Source: an uncultured Anaerolineaceae bacterium
Lineage (GTDB): Bacteria; Chloroflexota; Anaerolineae; Anaerolineales; Anaerolineaceae
Reading direction: 5' to 3'
DNA length: 59,764 nt
Assembly (NCBI GenBank): GCA_937863605.1
Contig: CALMGN010000034.1
Span: 1 to 59,764 of the forward strand
The notes under the pieces are model-generated. The model made no database searches. It was given only the letters and a program-made list of their open reading frames with translations, and was not told the DNA's origin. This document shows positions 24,676-34,329 of this stretch, piece after piece; positions within the stretch are counted from its first letter, which is position 1; each line of letters opens with the position of its first letter. The position numbers and the translations under genes were made by a program.

Positions 24676-25953
24676 ATGAAGATATTTCTCGATTCAATTG
24701 GCTGCCGGTTAAACCAGAGCGAAATTGAACGATTTGCCGCCCAATTTAGAGCAGCTGGCCACACCATCGTAAATACGGCGGGTGAGGCCGAACTGGTTGT
24801 GGTTAACACATGCACCGTCACCAGTGCCGCCGCTTCCGATTCACGCCAAAAAATCCGGCAGGCAGCCCGCCTGGGAGCGGGAGAGATCGTCGTAACTGGC
24901 TGCTGGTCAACGCTCGAACCGGCCAGCGCCGCAACTTTGCCGAAGGTCCGGCGGGTAGTCTCCAACCGGGATAAGGACCGGCTGGTGGCTGAGGTGTTGG
25001 ACGCGCCATTGGAGGAATTTGACCTGGAACCGGTGGCGCGCGAACCATTGCCCGGTTCGCATTTGCGCACCCGCGCGTTCATCAAGACCCAGGACGGATG
25101 CGACAATCACTGCACTTTTTGCATCACCCGCATCGCCCGGGGAGCAGGCCGCAGCGAGTCCATTCAGACGGTGGTGAGCGATATCCAGATTGCACTGGCG
25201 GGAGGAACGCGCGAGGTAGTGCTTTCGGGGGTGCATTTGGGTTCCTGGGGGTACGACTTTTCACCGCGTAGCCATTTGCGCGACCTGATCCGGACGATTT
25301 TGCAGGAAACCGACGTGGAACGCCTGCGCCTTTCCTCACTTGAGCCCTGGGATCTGGATGAGGATTTCTTCCAATTATGGGAAAATCCGCGCCTGTGCCG
25401 GCATTTGCACCTGCCGTTGCAGTCAGGCAGCGAACAGACGCTGCACCGTATGGCGCGACACACAACCCCGGCAGAATTCCGGCAGTTGATCGCAGTGGCC
25501 CGACAGGCGGCTCCTGGCATGGCGGTGACCACCGACCTGATTGTCGGTTTCCCCGGCGAGGATGAAGTCGAATTTGCCGAGAGCCTGGCCTTTGTGCAGG
25601 AAATGGAATTTATGGGCGGGCATGTTTTCAGCTATTCCGCGCGCCCCGGTACGCCGGCTGTCCGGCTGAGCAACCCGGTACCCGGTCCCATTGCGCGTCA
25701 CCGCAGCGAACAAATGCGCCAGGTGCTGGCAGAATCCTCAACCGCCTTTTGCGCGCAGCATCTTGGTACCGAAGTGTCTGTCTTGTGGGAGGCAACCAAT
25801 GTCTACGGCCCCGCCGGATGGAAGCTGCACGGTTTAACGGACAATTACCTCAGGGTTGAGGTTCACTCGCCGCAGCGATTGTGGAATAAGATAAGCCGGG
25901 TACGCCTTGACCGCTTGACTGATCAGGGTCTGGCAGGCAGCCTGATCGAGTAA
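24676..25953 (+). CDS. mtaB: MtaB-type tRNA methylthiotransferase
   Basis: 425 residues. The UPF0004 domain holds cysteines 10, 46 and 76 for the auxiliary 4Fe-4S cluster, and the radical-SAM motif is CDNHCTFC (Cys142, 146, 149). DGCDNHCTFCITRIARGAGRS is close to the MtaB pattern rather than MiaB or RimO. The reaction would be 2-methylthiolation of t6A37 in tRNAs reading ANN codons. A TRAM-like C-terminus (GLTDNYLRVEV) is short but present. It converges with the receiver-ATPase gene, with a single base between the two stops. Confidence 0.9.
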   Translation: MKIFLDSIGCRLNQSEIERFAAQFRAAGHTIVNTAGEAELVVVNTCTVTSAAASDSRQKIRQAARLGAGEIVVTGCWSTLEPASAATLPKVRRVVSNRDKDRLVAEVLDAPLEEFDLEPVAREPLPGSHLRTRAFIKTQDGCDNHCTFCITRIARGAGRSESIQTVVSDIQIALAGGTREVVLSGVHLGSWGYDFSPRSHLRDLIRTILQETDVERLRLSSLEPWDLDEDFFQLWENPRLCRHLHLPLQSGSEQTLHRMARHTTPAEFRQLIAVARQAAPGMAVTTDLIVGFPGEDEVEFAESLAFVQEMEFMGGHVFSYSARPGTPAVRLSNPVPGPIARHRSEQMRQVLAESSTAFCAQHLGTEVSVLWEATNVYGPAGWKLHGLTDNYLRVEVHSPQRLWNKISRVRLDRLTDQGLAGSLIE

Positions 25954-25954
25954 T

Positions 25955-27199
25955 CTATTTGTTCTTTTCCCGCTTATTTCGCGCTTGAATAAAGCGGTCG
26001 TATACCCGTTTCCAGGCTTGGGTTGGCTTGTCCGGACGGGTCTTTTTATGCTGTTCCTGGCTCAGGTAAAAGGCGAAATCTTCCAGAAGGATTGACAGCG
26101 CTTCGCCGGGTTCTTCCTGGATAATCGGGCGGCCTAAGTTGATAGCCTGGATGAGGATATCGGGGGCATAGGGCAAAGTGATGGTGACTTGCTTGTTCAA
26201 GGCCTGTTCGATGCGCTCGCGCGGCAGACCGCCGCGTGGAAAAATATTGTTGAGCACCAGGCGGACTTTATCGGGGGCATAACCCAGCCGGTTGTAGGTG
26301 TCCAATGCCGCTGCTGCCGCCCGGATAGAGGATAATTCCGGGGCAATCACCAGCAAAATTACATCCGCTGCATCCAGGGTCAATAACGATACTTCCGAGA
26401 AGTCATGCGGCAAGTCGGCGACCAGGTAATCATATTCAGGGCGCATCAGGCGCAGCGAGGTTGTGAAAGCGTCGTTCGACAGCCCTTCAGCATCGGTGGG
26501 GTAAGTTGGCGCTGCGATGAAATTCAATCCCGAACTGTGATGCGCAATAATCGATTGCAGGATCTCAAAATCCATTTCCTGCGGTTTGTATTCCGCCAGA
26601 TCAGCCCAGGTGCGTTTGAGCGGCATGTTGAGCAGAAGCGCAACCTGCCCGGCTGTCAGAACCAGGTCGAGCAGCGCCGTTGGTGTTGCCCAGAGCGCGT
26701 TCAACCCTAAGGCCAGATTGACCGCCAGGAGTGAACTGCCGACCCCGCCGCGCAGGGTATGTACGGCAATCAAACGGGCGGTTTTTGGCGGGCGCACAGG
26801 TGCGTTAGCTGGCAGCGCCTGCCGGAACATCTCGACCCGGCGCAACAGCACATTCATGCGGGCTATTAATTCAACCGGCTCGAATGGTTTGGTGATGTGG
26901 TCATCAGCGCCAGCTTCAAAAGAGGCAAGTTTATCCTGCAGCCCGGATTGGCTGGTCAAAACCAAAATGGGCGTTTGGGCAAAAGCCGGGTCGCGCCGCA
27001 GCCGGCGGGTAACCTCATAACCGGAAACATCGGGCAGGTTGAGGTCCGTGATGATGACATCCGGGCGTAAACGGGCGGCCGCTGCCAGGCCGGCAATGCC
27101 GGTTAACTCGCAATGAACCGAGTGCCCTAACGGCTGAAGGCTGTGTTCGATCATGCGGTGGAAGATGACTTCGTCGTCAATCAGTAAGATAGTCGGCAT
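25955..27199 (-). CDS. Receiver domain fused to CpaE/TadZ-like ATPase
   Basis: 414 residues. Residues 1-122 are a CheY-like receiver: acidic pocket DDE (8-10), phospho-acceptor Asp52 in ITDLNLPD and Lys104 in ITKPFEP. Residues about 140-375 are a ParA/MinD-type domain. The Walker A is RGGVGSS (150-156), lacking the normal Lys-Thr, while the rest (LVADLPHDFSE, LLVIAPELSSIRAA) is conserved. This is the arrangement of CpaE/TadZ, which place secretion or pilus machinery at a cell pole. No tad genes are in the window. It lies 24 bases downstream of the hybrid kinase and is a likely phosphorylation target of it. The C-terminus is lysine-rich. Confidence 0.85.
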   Translation of the reverse strand: MPTILLIDDEVIFHRMIEHSLQPLGHSVHCELTGIAGLAAAARLRPDVIITDLNLPDVSGYEVTRRLRRDPAFAQTPILVLTSQSGLQDKLASFEAGADDHITKPFEPVELIARMNVLLRRVEMFRQALPANAPVRPPKTARLIAVHTLRGGVGSSLLAVNLALGLNALWATPTALLDLVLTAGQVALLLNMPLKRTWADLAEYKPQEMDFEILQSIIAHHSSGLNFIAAPTYPTDAEGLSNDAFTTSLRLMRPEYDYLVADLPHDFSEVSLLTLDAADVILLVIAPELSSIRAAAAALDTYNRLGYAPDKVRLVLNNIFPRGGLPRERIEQALNKQVTITLPYAPDILIQAINLGRPIIQEEPGEALSILLEDFAFYLSQEQHKKTRPDKPTQAWKRVYDRFIQARNKREKNK

Positions 27200-27223
27200 G
27201 AGGGTCCTTGTTGAAAGGGGGAA

Positions 27224-30200
27224 TTAATTACGCGCTTTTAAATCCTGAAGATTTTTTTCAAGCACAGGAATTTCATTTTCGATCGCGGTTGCCAATTCGG
27301 GCGCGCGGCTCAGGTCGCCTTGCCCGGCCATAATGTCCAATTCGTGGGCCAGTGCGGTGATTTGTGCAGCTTCAAAATTGGCTGCCACACCTTTCAAATT
27401 GTGCGCGAGCAATTTTACCGCGGGTGCATCCCCTTTTTGAATAGCAGCTCGAATTTCGGGGAGATGGGAACGGCATTGCTGGACAAACTCATTAAATGTC
27501 AACACAAAAAAGGACAGGTCATTGCCAAAACGCGGCAGGATGCTCTGCAAGTATTGCGGATCACCCATTGGAATAGGGTGCGCGCCTGAGACCGCGCGGG
27601 CGATAAATTCATCCTGGGCCGAGACCGCTTCGGGCGGGGTCACACCCGCCGTTTCGGTTGTGGAGAGCACCAGGTGGTCAAAGGCGGATGAGAATTCTGC
27701 AAAATCCATGTCAGTGATTTCGCCGGTAGCTTTTTCCTCACCAGGGGCAGCAGTGGTTGGCGGAGTGCTGGTTATCAGGCTCGGGGCGCGGTCCATCCAG
27801 GGGCGTTTTTCGGGCACGGGTAGTGACCACTGTTCGATGGCGTTAAATAATTCCTGCGGCCGCAGCGGTTTGGAAAGATAGGCATCCATCCCGCTGGAGA
27901 AACAGAGCTGGATATCACTGGTGAAAGTGTTGGCGGTCATGGCGATGATGGGGGTATGGTGCTCGCCGCGTTCAATGGATCGAATGCGCTGGGTGGCCTC
28001 GTGACCGTCCATCTCCGGCATTTGAACATCCATCAGAATCACATTAAAACCGCGAACTTCGAACACTTCCAGCGCCTTGCGCCCGTTATCGGCCACCGTG
28101 ACGGTGTGGCCAAACTTTTCAAGTAAATTGATGACCACTTTGCGGTTGACCGGGTTGTCCTCTACCAGCAGCACTTCCTGCGGGTGGGCGGTTTGCATCG
28201 CCTGGCTGGCGCGGTTGTCGGGCGGCAGGGCTGGCAGCTGCCCCGTCCGTTTCTTAGGCGGGGTCAACAAATCCAACAGGATGAGTTGCAAGGGCTGCCA
28301 GCGGACTGGTTTCAACACCACCCCGCTGATATCCAGTTCTTTGAACTTAGCCTCGGAGATCGTATCTCCCAGCCGGGATAATAAAATAATCTTCAGGTGT
28401 TGGTAGCGTGGATCCTGGCGTAAGCTTTCAACCAGGCGGTAGTCCTGTGGTCCGGAAAGGCGATGATCGAGAATTAGCAGCTGATAGGGTTTAGCGCTGC
28501 TATCGGCTTTTTCCAGGCGGGTTTGTATCGCAGCAGGATTGCCGGCTCCCACCGCTTTACATCCCATCCCTTCCAGCAACAAAGTCAGGTTGGACCGGCT
28601 GTTGGCGTTGGAATCGGCGATCAAAACCCGCAGGTCTTTCGCCCGGCGTTTCAAATCAGCGGGTAGCGGTTCGTTTTCACCCGTCTGTTCAAAGCCAGCA
28701 TCAAAAGAAAAGACACTACCATGATCAGGTTTGCTCTTAAGGGTAATCTTGCTGCCCATTAATTCAACCAGTTGGGCGGAGATGGATAATCCCAGGCCTG
28801 TGCCGCCGTATTTACGCGAGGTTGAATCGGATGCCTGGGCAAACCGGTCAAAAATAGCAGCCTGACGTTCGTTCGGGATACCAATGCCAGTATCCTGCAC
28901 CGAGAACCCGAGGATTACTTTCGACCCCGCTTGCGATTCTTGGTGCACACCGAGAACAACTTCACCCTTTTCGGTAAATTTGACCGCATTGGCTACCAGG
29001 TTAGTCAACACCTGCCGCAGCCGGTTGGGATCGCCACGCAGCGCAGTTGGGACAGCCGGCGGGACGATGCAGACCAATTCCAGACCCTTATCCCCAGCGC
29101 GTTGCGCCATGGTCAAGGCGACATTTTCCATTACGGTGCGCAAATCAAAATTTGTTTCTTCCAGGGACATGCGCCGGGCTTCAATCTTCGAGAGATCGAG
29201 GACATCATTGAGCAGGCCTAACAGCGACTCTGCCTGGTCGGAAGCTGTTTTAAGGTATTCAGCCTGGCTGGACGAGAGGTCGGTTTCAATCGTTAAATTC
29301 AACATTCCAATCAACCCGTTAAGGGGAGTGCGAATTTCGTGCGAGATATTTGCCAGATATTCACTCTTTGCCAGGTCGGCTTCTTCGGCCTTGCGCCGCG
29401 ATTGCACCAATTCAGTGATGTTATGAAATAAGACCAGCGTACCTAATTGTTCATTGTTGACGACGACTGGAACGTTAAAAATTTCAACCTCAATCGTCTC
29501 TCCGCTGCGAGTCACGCGCTGGCTCACCTGGTAATGAACATTGCGGTTGCGAATGCGCCGGGTGTATTCCTGGGCATTAGCCTGGAAATCGGGCGGTGTG
29601 ATCAATTCATCCAGTTTGCGGCTGGCTGCTTCAACCGGCGAGTAGCCGAACAATCGCTCGAATGCCGGGTTGCTGGTGACAATGCCGCTGCTCCGATCCA
29701 AAGTGACAATGGCGACCGGACTGTTCTGGAAAATAGCCTCGAAATATTGCTTCTGGCGCTGGATTTCAGCTTCGTTGCGTTTTCGCTGGTTAATATCATG
29801 GAAAATGTATATCGTGCCCTGCTGTTCGCTGGTGAGGGGGAAGGGAAAGCTGGTTACCTCAAACCAACCAAATTGCGAGGGCATCGGAATGACCTGGGTT
29901 TTATTGATGATCCGCTTCTGAATTGGCTCTACCACGCCTGGGAATACTTTCTCGATCGATTGGCCAATGATTTCCTGAAAAGTGGTCTCCAGTTTTTGGA
30001 TGGTAGCCTGGTTGCAGCGGATGATTTTCCCGGAAGCGTCAACCAGGATAATCAAATCGGATATGGCATCGAAGGTGGCTTCCCATTCGCGTTTAGCGCG
30101 GGTGATTTTGGCTTCAGCGCGATGGCGGACGCGAATCTCGCGCTGTGAAATTTCTTTCAGGTTATAGAGTTCCGATATGCGCAGTGCCAGCTGGTCCTTT

Positions 30201-30472
30201 AGTTCCTCACCCCGCTGCTGATGTGCACTCTCACGCAGGATTCCACCGACCATGAAGGTCATAAAAACAAGCGCTGCCAGGTCAATGATCCACAGCAGCT
30301 GATTTTGGGTTTGGGCTTGAAGCAGGCCGCGCAGGGTTAACGGATATTCTTTGATTGAAATTTCAACCAGCGTTGAAATGACAGGAAGTGCTACCCCTCC
30401 TAAAATGCCAAGCACATAGAGCCAGTCTTTTTTAAGGTCGGAGAAAGCGTTACCTAGCGTGGGGGGGTTCAA
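27224..30472 (-). CDS. Hybrid histidine kinase with two receivers and HPt
   Basis: 1082 residues, TTG start. The order is two N-terminal helices (about 17-40 and 60-80), a coiled stretch, PAS 1 (about 130-245), PAS 2 (about 245-365), HisKA with His378 in NISHEIRTPLNG, HATPase, receiver 1 (Asp669 in LLILDHRL), receiver 2 (Asp815 in ILMDVQMPEMDG) and HPt (His1024 in LLAHNLKG). All phospho-relay residues are present, so it can run an ArcB/BarA-like His-Asp-His-Asp relay. The HPt would hand phosphate to an outside receiver, most simply the receiver-CpaE protein encoded next. The input signal is unknown. Confidence 0.92.
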   Translation of the reverse strand: MNPPTLGNAFSDLKKDWLYVLGILGGVALPVISTLVEISIKEYPLTLRGLLQAQTQNQLLWIIDLAALVFMTFMVGGILRESAHQQRGEELKDQLALRISELYNLKEISQREIRVRHRAEAKITRAKREWEATFDAISDLIILVDASGKIIRCNQATIQKLETTFQEIIGQSIEKVFPGVVEPIQKRIINKTQVIPMPSQFGWFEVTSFPFPLTSEQQGTIYIFHDINQRKRNEAEIQRQKQYFEAIFQNSPVAIVTLDRSSGIVTSNPAFERLFGYSPVEAASRKLDELITPPDFQANAQEYTRRIRNRNVHYQVSQRVTRSGETIEVEIFNVPVVVNNEQLGTLVLFHNITELVQSRRKAEEADLAKSEYLANISHEIRTPLNGLIGMLNLTIETDLSSSQAEYLKTASDQAESLLGLLNDVLDLSKIEARRMSLEETNFDLRTVMENVALTMAQRAGDKGLELVCIVPPAVPTALRGDPNRLRQVLTNLVANAVKFTEKGEVVLGVHQESQAGSKVILGFSVQDTGIGIPNERQAAIFDRFAQASDSTSRKYGGTGLGLSISAQLVELMGSKITLKSKPDHGSVFSFDAGFEQTGENEPLPADLKRRAKDLRVLIADSNANSRSNLTLLLEGMGCKAVGAGNPAAIQTRLEKADSSAKPYQLLILDHRLSGPQDYRLVESLRQDPRYQHLKIILLSRLGDTISEAKFKELDISGVVLKPVRWQPLQLILLDLLTPPKKRTGQLPALPPDNRASQAMQTAHPQEVLLVEDNPVNRKVVINLLEKFGHTVTVADNGRKALEVFEVRGFNVILMDVQMPEMDGHEATQRIRSIERGEHHTPIIAMTANTFTSDIQLCFSSGMDAYLSKPLRPQELFNAIEQWSLPVPEKRPWMDRAPSLITSTPPTTAAPGEEKATGEITDMDFAEFSSAFDHLVLSTTETAGVTPPEAVSAQDEFIARAVSGAHPIPMGDPQYLQSILPRFGNDLSFFVLTFNEFVQQCRSHLPEIRAAIQKGDAPAVKLLAHNLKGVAANFEAAQITALAHELDIMAGQGDLSRAPELATAIENEIPVLEKNLQDLKARN

Positions 30473-30764
30473 TATAAAGCCTGTCGGTCACGATGAGTCT
30501 GATTAGCTCAAAATGGAGTCAATCATAGGTTGGTCTTTTTAACCAGCCCTTGGGGGATTGGTCAATATTATCGCTCCTGTCTGAACAGGAATAGTGCCAT
30601 AATGATGACATTCATGTGTCTGTGGTCACAAGGGACGGCAGCAGGTTGGGCCTGGTTTCGAATGGAAGCTAAATAACCCCAAAGTTGGTTCCAAACACAT
30701 ACTCATGACCCGGATTGGAAGACGCGGCAATGGCATACGAAACCAGAACGCCTTAATATTATAA

Positions 30765-30793
30765 TTGACGCTGGATTAAATTGTCATTATAAT
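30765..30793 (+). promoter_or_regulatory. Strong sigma70 promoter of the potassium-transport unit
   Basis: TTGACG (30765-30770) and TATAAT (30788-30793) are exactly 17 bases apart, about 45 bases before the transporter start. The preceding gap 30473-30764 contains no gene. A GGTTGGT/ACCAGCC hairpin near 30530-30550 is the only clear structure in it. Confidence 0.85.
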
Positions 30794-30843
30794 CGCTCCC
30801 TTTGTCGTCTATTTTCGGTCAAGGAAGAAACGGCCAATAAAAC

Positions 30844-32784
30844 ATGAACATTGAAGATAATAGCGGTACAACCGTTCTCCGGCGGGATACCCAATTCAAG
30901 CCCAAGCCTTCCTGGCGGACGTGGTTAATTGGGAGACCTTTACCGACCGCTGATGCGCCGCACCAAACCATCGGCATTGTTGTTGGCTTAGCCGTTTTTG
31001 CCTCGGATGCGTTGTCATCTTCGGCGTATAGCACGCAAGAAATGCTGGTCATCCTTGCTGCACTGGGGTCCGGGGCCTACCAGTATATATTTCCGCTGTC
31101 GCTTGCCATCATCGTCCTGCTGGCCATTGTGGTTATCTCGTACGAGCAAACCATTCATGCCTATCCCAACGGGGGCGGTTCATATATCGTCTCCCGGGAT
31201 AATCTGGGAGAACTACCCGCCAAAATTGCCGCGGCGGCGCTGCTGACGGATTATATTCTGACGGTTGCGGTGTCGATCTCGTCTGGTGTTGCCAACCTGG
31301 TATCAGCGGTACCAGGCTTATTAGATTATCGCGTCTGGCTGGCGATTGCCATGGTGGTGTTGATCATGCTTATGAACCTGCGCGGTGTGAGAGAATCCGG
31401 AAATGCCATCGCCATTCCGACTTATTTTTTCATCGTGGCGACCCTAGTAGCGCTCGGTGTAGGGTTGTACAAGTACATCACCGGATCACTTGGCACAGTG
31501 GTTGATCCACCCTTATTGGAAACTGTGCATGTTACTCAGGGAGCCATCGTATTTTTGTTGCTGCGCGCTTTCTCATCCGGCACCTCTGCGCTAACAGGGG
31601 TTGAAGCAGTTTCCAATGGCATCCCGGCTTTCAAAGAACCGCGCTCCAGGAATGCCGGCATCACGTTAATCATCATGGCCTTTATTCTTGGCTCGATGAC
31701 CCTTGGGATTGCATTCTTGACTGCGCATATTCAGGCAATTCCTTCAGAACAAGAAACAGTCATTTCACAAATTGTCCGCACCGCCTATGGCAATCGCGGC
31801 ATTTTTTACCTGGCGACCGTGGTTTCCACGATGATCATCCTGATATTGGCGGCAAACACCTCATTTGCCGGGTTCCCGCGGCTGAGTGCGATCGTCGCGA
31901 TGGATGGTTTCCTGCCGCGCCAACTGGCCTACCGCGGCAGTCGGCTGGTTTATTCCAACGGGATTGTTCTCCTGGCTATCGTTGCAGCCGTGCTCATTCT
32001 GGTGTTCAATGCCAGCGTCACGCGTTTGATACCTCTGTATGCGATTGGCGTTTTCCTTTCTTTTACCTTGTCGCAGTTTGGTATGGCGCTGCGCTGGAAG
32101 AAAATCGGGGCGCTTAAAGGAGGCGCGCAGCTGATCGAACGCGGCTCGACCCTTACATATGAAAATGGTTGGCAATTTAAAATGATTATCAACGCCATTG
32201 GTGCTGTATTGACCGGCTTTGTTATGTTTGTGTTTGCCATTACGAAATTCGCCCAGGGCGCCTGGTTGGTGATCATCATTATCCCGTTGCTGGTCATTCT
32301 GTTTTCCGGAATTCGCCGTCATTACCGCAATCTGGCAGGCGATCTGTCCCTTGAAAACCAGGGTACGCCGCCACAAGTAAGCCGACAGAGAGTGATCCTG
32401 CCGCTTGGCGGCGTTCACCGCGGGACGCTGGCTGCGCTGCGCTATGCGCGAACTCTGAGTGATGACATTACTGCGGTGCATGTTTCAATCGACCCGGAGG
32501 AAACTGCCCGGATTCAACAAAAGTGGGAGATCTGGGGCGATGGACACCGCTTAGTGATCCTGGAATCGCAATACCGCACATTTATTGAGCCGTTACTGGA
32601 ATATATCGACGAAATTGACAACCTGCGGCAACCCAAAGAAGTCATCACCATCGTCGTGCCCGAATTTGTGCCGCGCCACTGGTGGTCGAACATGCTGCAC
32701 ACCAAAACCGCCAACACACTGAGCGCTGCGCTCCATTTCCGTAAGGATATTATCATCACCACTGTCCCGTACCAGGTGGACTAG
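30844..32784 (+). CDS. KimA-like APC-superfamily potassium transporter
   Basis: 646 residues, about 12 helices and a cytoplasmic C-terminal part from about residue 500. GLAVFASDALSSSAYSTQEM near the N-terminus and YPNGGGSYIVSRDNLG are characteristic of the KimA (formerly YdaO) branch of the APC superfamily, whose B. subtilis member is a proton-coupled high-affinity K+ importer. The C-terminal domain (RVILPLGGVHRGTLAALRYARTL) looks like a UspA-type fold, in line with KimA structures that bind c-di-AMP there. Two TrkA/RCK genes follow directly. An amino-acid permease is the alternative, but context favours potassium. Confidence 0.85.
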   Translation: MNIEDNSGTTVLRRDTQFKPKPSWRTWLIGRPLPTADAPHQTIGIVVGLAVFASDALSSSAYSTQEMLVILAALGSGAYQYIFPLSLAIIVLLAIVVISYEQTIHAYPNGGGSYIVSRDNLGELPAKIAAAALLTDYILTVAVSISSGVANLVSAVPGLLDYRVWLAIAMVVLIMLMNLRGVRESGNAIAIPTYFFIVATLVALGVGLYKYITGSLGTVVDPPLLETVHVTQGAIVFLLLRAFSSGTSALTGVEAVSNGIPAFKEPRSRNAGITLIIMAFILGSMTLGIAFLTAHIQAIPSEQETVISQIVRTAYGNRGIFYLATVVSTMIILILAANTSFAGFPRLSAIVAMDGFLPRQLAYRGSRLVYSNGIVLLAIVAAVLILVFNASVTRLIPLYAIGVFLSFTLSQFGMALRWKKIGALKGGAQLIERGSTLTYENGWQFKMIINAIGAVLTGFVMFVFAITKFAQGAWLVIIIIPLLVILFSGIRRHYRNLAGDLSLENQGTPPQVSRQRVILPLGGVHRGTLAALRYARTLSDDITAVHVSIDPEETARIQQKWEIWGDGHRLVILESQYRTFIEPLLEYIDEIDNLRQPKEVITIVVPEFVPRHWWSNMLHTKTANTLSAALHFRKDIIITTVPYQVD

Positions 32785-32811
32785 GAATCAGGACGAATAG
32801 AAGGATTAACC

Positions 32812-33471
32812 ATGAAAATTATCGTTGTAGGGTGCGGCAGGTTGGGCGCGGACCTGGCATATCGTCTCTCCAAGGCTGGCAACAACGTTGCGGTTGTGGA
32901 TACCCAGGAATCTGCCTTCAATAAATTACCGTCTGATTTTATCGGACGAATCCATGAAGGCAATGGATTGCAACAGGATGTACTCGTTCGCGCGGGTATC
33001 GAGACGGCGGACGGGTTGGCAGCTGTGACCGATTCGGATGCCATTAACGCCGTGGTGGCACGGGTTGCTCACCAAAAATATCATGTGTCCAATGTGGTTG
33101 CCCGCAATTATGACCCCGGTTTGCGGTCGCTGTACGAAGACCTGGGGCTGCAGGTGATCTCCTCGACCAGTTGGGGTGCCCAACGGGTGGAAGAACTGCT
33201 GTATGACTCTGATTTTTACTCGGTTTTTTCCGCTGGCAACGGCGAGGTCGAGATTTACGAGTTCAAAATTCCGCAGACATTCGACGGGAAAACACTCGCC
33301 GAGTTGTTAATCGACCAAACTTGCGTCCCCATCGCTCTGACCCGCGCCGGGAGAGCCGTATTGCCGGATGCACAAATGATCCTAAACGCCGAGGATGTCA
33401 TCCACTTTAGCGCGACCTTTGATGGAATCAACCGTCTGCGCTCCAGGCTGGAAGGTAAAGAGGAGGCCTGA
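32812..33471 (+). CDS. trkA: TrkA/RCK-domain potassium uptake regulator 1
   Basis: 219 residues: an RCK_N Rossmann domain beginning with IIVVGCGRLGADLA (nucleotide-binding Gly motif) and an acidic tip at VVDTQE, then an RCK_C domain (about 130-210) with PQTFDGKTLAEL and GRAVLPDAQMILNAEDV. These peripheral proteins bind NAD(H)/ATP or c-di-AMP and gate Trk/Ktr channels or, as the neighbours suggest, a KimA-type carrier. It is the second gene of the unit, 27 bases after the transporter. Confidence 0.92.
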   Translation: MKIIVVGCGRLGADLAYRLSKAGNNVAVVDTQESAFNKLPSDFIGRIHEGNGLQQDVLVRAGIETADGLAAVTDSDAINAVVARVAHQKYHVSNVVARNYDPGLRSLYEDLGLQVISSTSWGAQRVEELLYDSDFYSVFSAGNGEVEIYEFKIPQTFDGKTLAELLIDQTCVPIALTRAGRAVLPDAQMILNAEDVIHFSATFDGINRLRSRLEGKEEA

Positions 33472-33472
33472 T

Positions 33473-34156
33473 ATGTATGTGATTATCGCTGGCGGCGGTC
33501 GTACGGGAGCGCAATTGGCGCGAATTTTACTCGCTGAGAATCATCAGGTACGGTTGATCGATAACCGCCATACGGTGCTTGAGCACATCCACCGGGAATT
33601 GCCGACTGAAGTCATTTATGAGGGCAACCCGGTTGACCCAACTGTCTTGGAAGGCGCAGGCGCTGCAACCGCTGATGTTCTGGCGGCCTGCACCACCGAG
33701 GATGAGGCCAACCTGATCATTTGCTTTCTGGCCCGTAAAAAATTCAAGATTCCACGCACCATTGCGCGCATCAATAATCCCCGCAATGCCTGGCTTTTTG
33801 ATGACACATTCAATGTGGATGTGGCAGTGAACCAGGCATCAATTATGGCTTCGATCATCGAAGAAGAGATGTCGATGGGCGACATGATGACCTTGCTCAA
33901 ACTGCGCCGCGGGAATTACTCGCTGGTCGAGGAGAAAATTCCTGAAGGCGCACCGGCAATTGGGCAGCAGATTAAAGATATCGCCCTGCCAGAAAAATGC
34001 GTCATCGCAGCCATTATCCGCAGCGGTGAGGTGGTTGTCCCGCGCGGCGCAACTGTTTTCGAGGTTGGCGATGAAGTCCTGGCGGTTACAGATGTCGAGG
34101 GGGCGCGGCAATTGGCGAAATTTTTCGTCGGGACGCGAAAACCCAACGGTCGTTAG
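33473..34156 (+). CDS. trkA: TrkA/RCK-domain potassium uptake regulator 2
   Basis: 227 residues from ATG 33473, one base after the stop of the first TrkA gene and preceded by AGGAGG inside it, so translation is coupled. The longer frame from 33395 only overlaps the neighbour. RCK_N starts with VIIAGGGRTGAQLA and RCK_C has APAIGQQIKDIALPEKCVI and RGATVFEVGDEVLAV. The two paralogues may form a hetero-octameric ring, as for tandem RCK proteins. It ends 15 bases before the rpmH promoter. Confidence 0.92.
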   Translation: MYVIIAGGGRTGAQLARILLAENHQVRLIDNRHTVLEHIHRELPTEVIYEGNPVDPTVLEGAGAATADVLAACTTEDEANLIICFLARKKFKIPRTIARINNPRNAWLFDDTFNVDVAVNQASIMASIIEEEMSMGDMMTLLKLRRGNYSLVEEKIPEGAPAIGQQIKDIALPEKCVIAAIIRSGEVVVPRGATVFEVGDEVLAVTDVEGARQLAKFFVGTRKPNGR

Positions 34157-34171
34157 AAACCTCATTATTCT

Positions 34172-34200
34172 TTGACCATAAAGCAGGCTTAAGGTATAAT
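34172..34200 (+). promoter_or_regulatory. Strong sigma70 promoter of the rpmH operon
   Basis: TTGACC (34172-34177) and TATAAT (34195-34200) have a 17-base spacer. The leader to rpmH is about 120 bases long and untranslated. Confidence 0.85.
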
Positions 34201-34329
34201 TGCAACTTGCCTTCTGGCATGACCGCCCTGTGGGTTGCGGAAATGGCTAAACAACCCGGTTTACTCCATGTTTGGTGATTTGCGCAGAACACAGTGGTGC
34301 CATAACCTCCTTATTGAAAGGATCGTTTA

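Noticed and set aside
30473-30843. c-di-AMP (ydaO-type) riboswitch before the KimA-like gene
   Set aside because: I looked for the conserved elements of that class and found none. There is only a plain strong promoter and a short hairpin.
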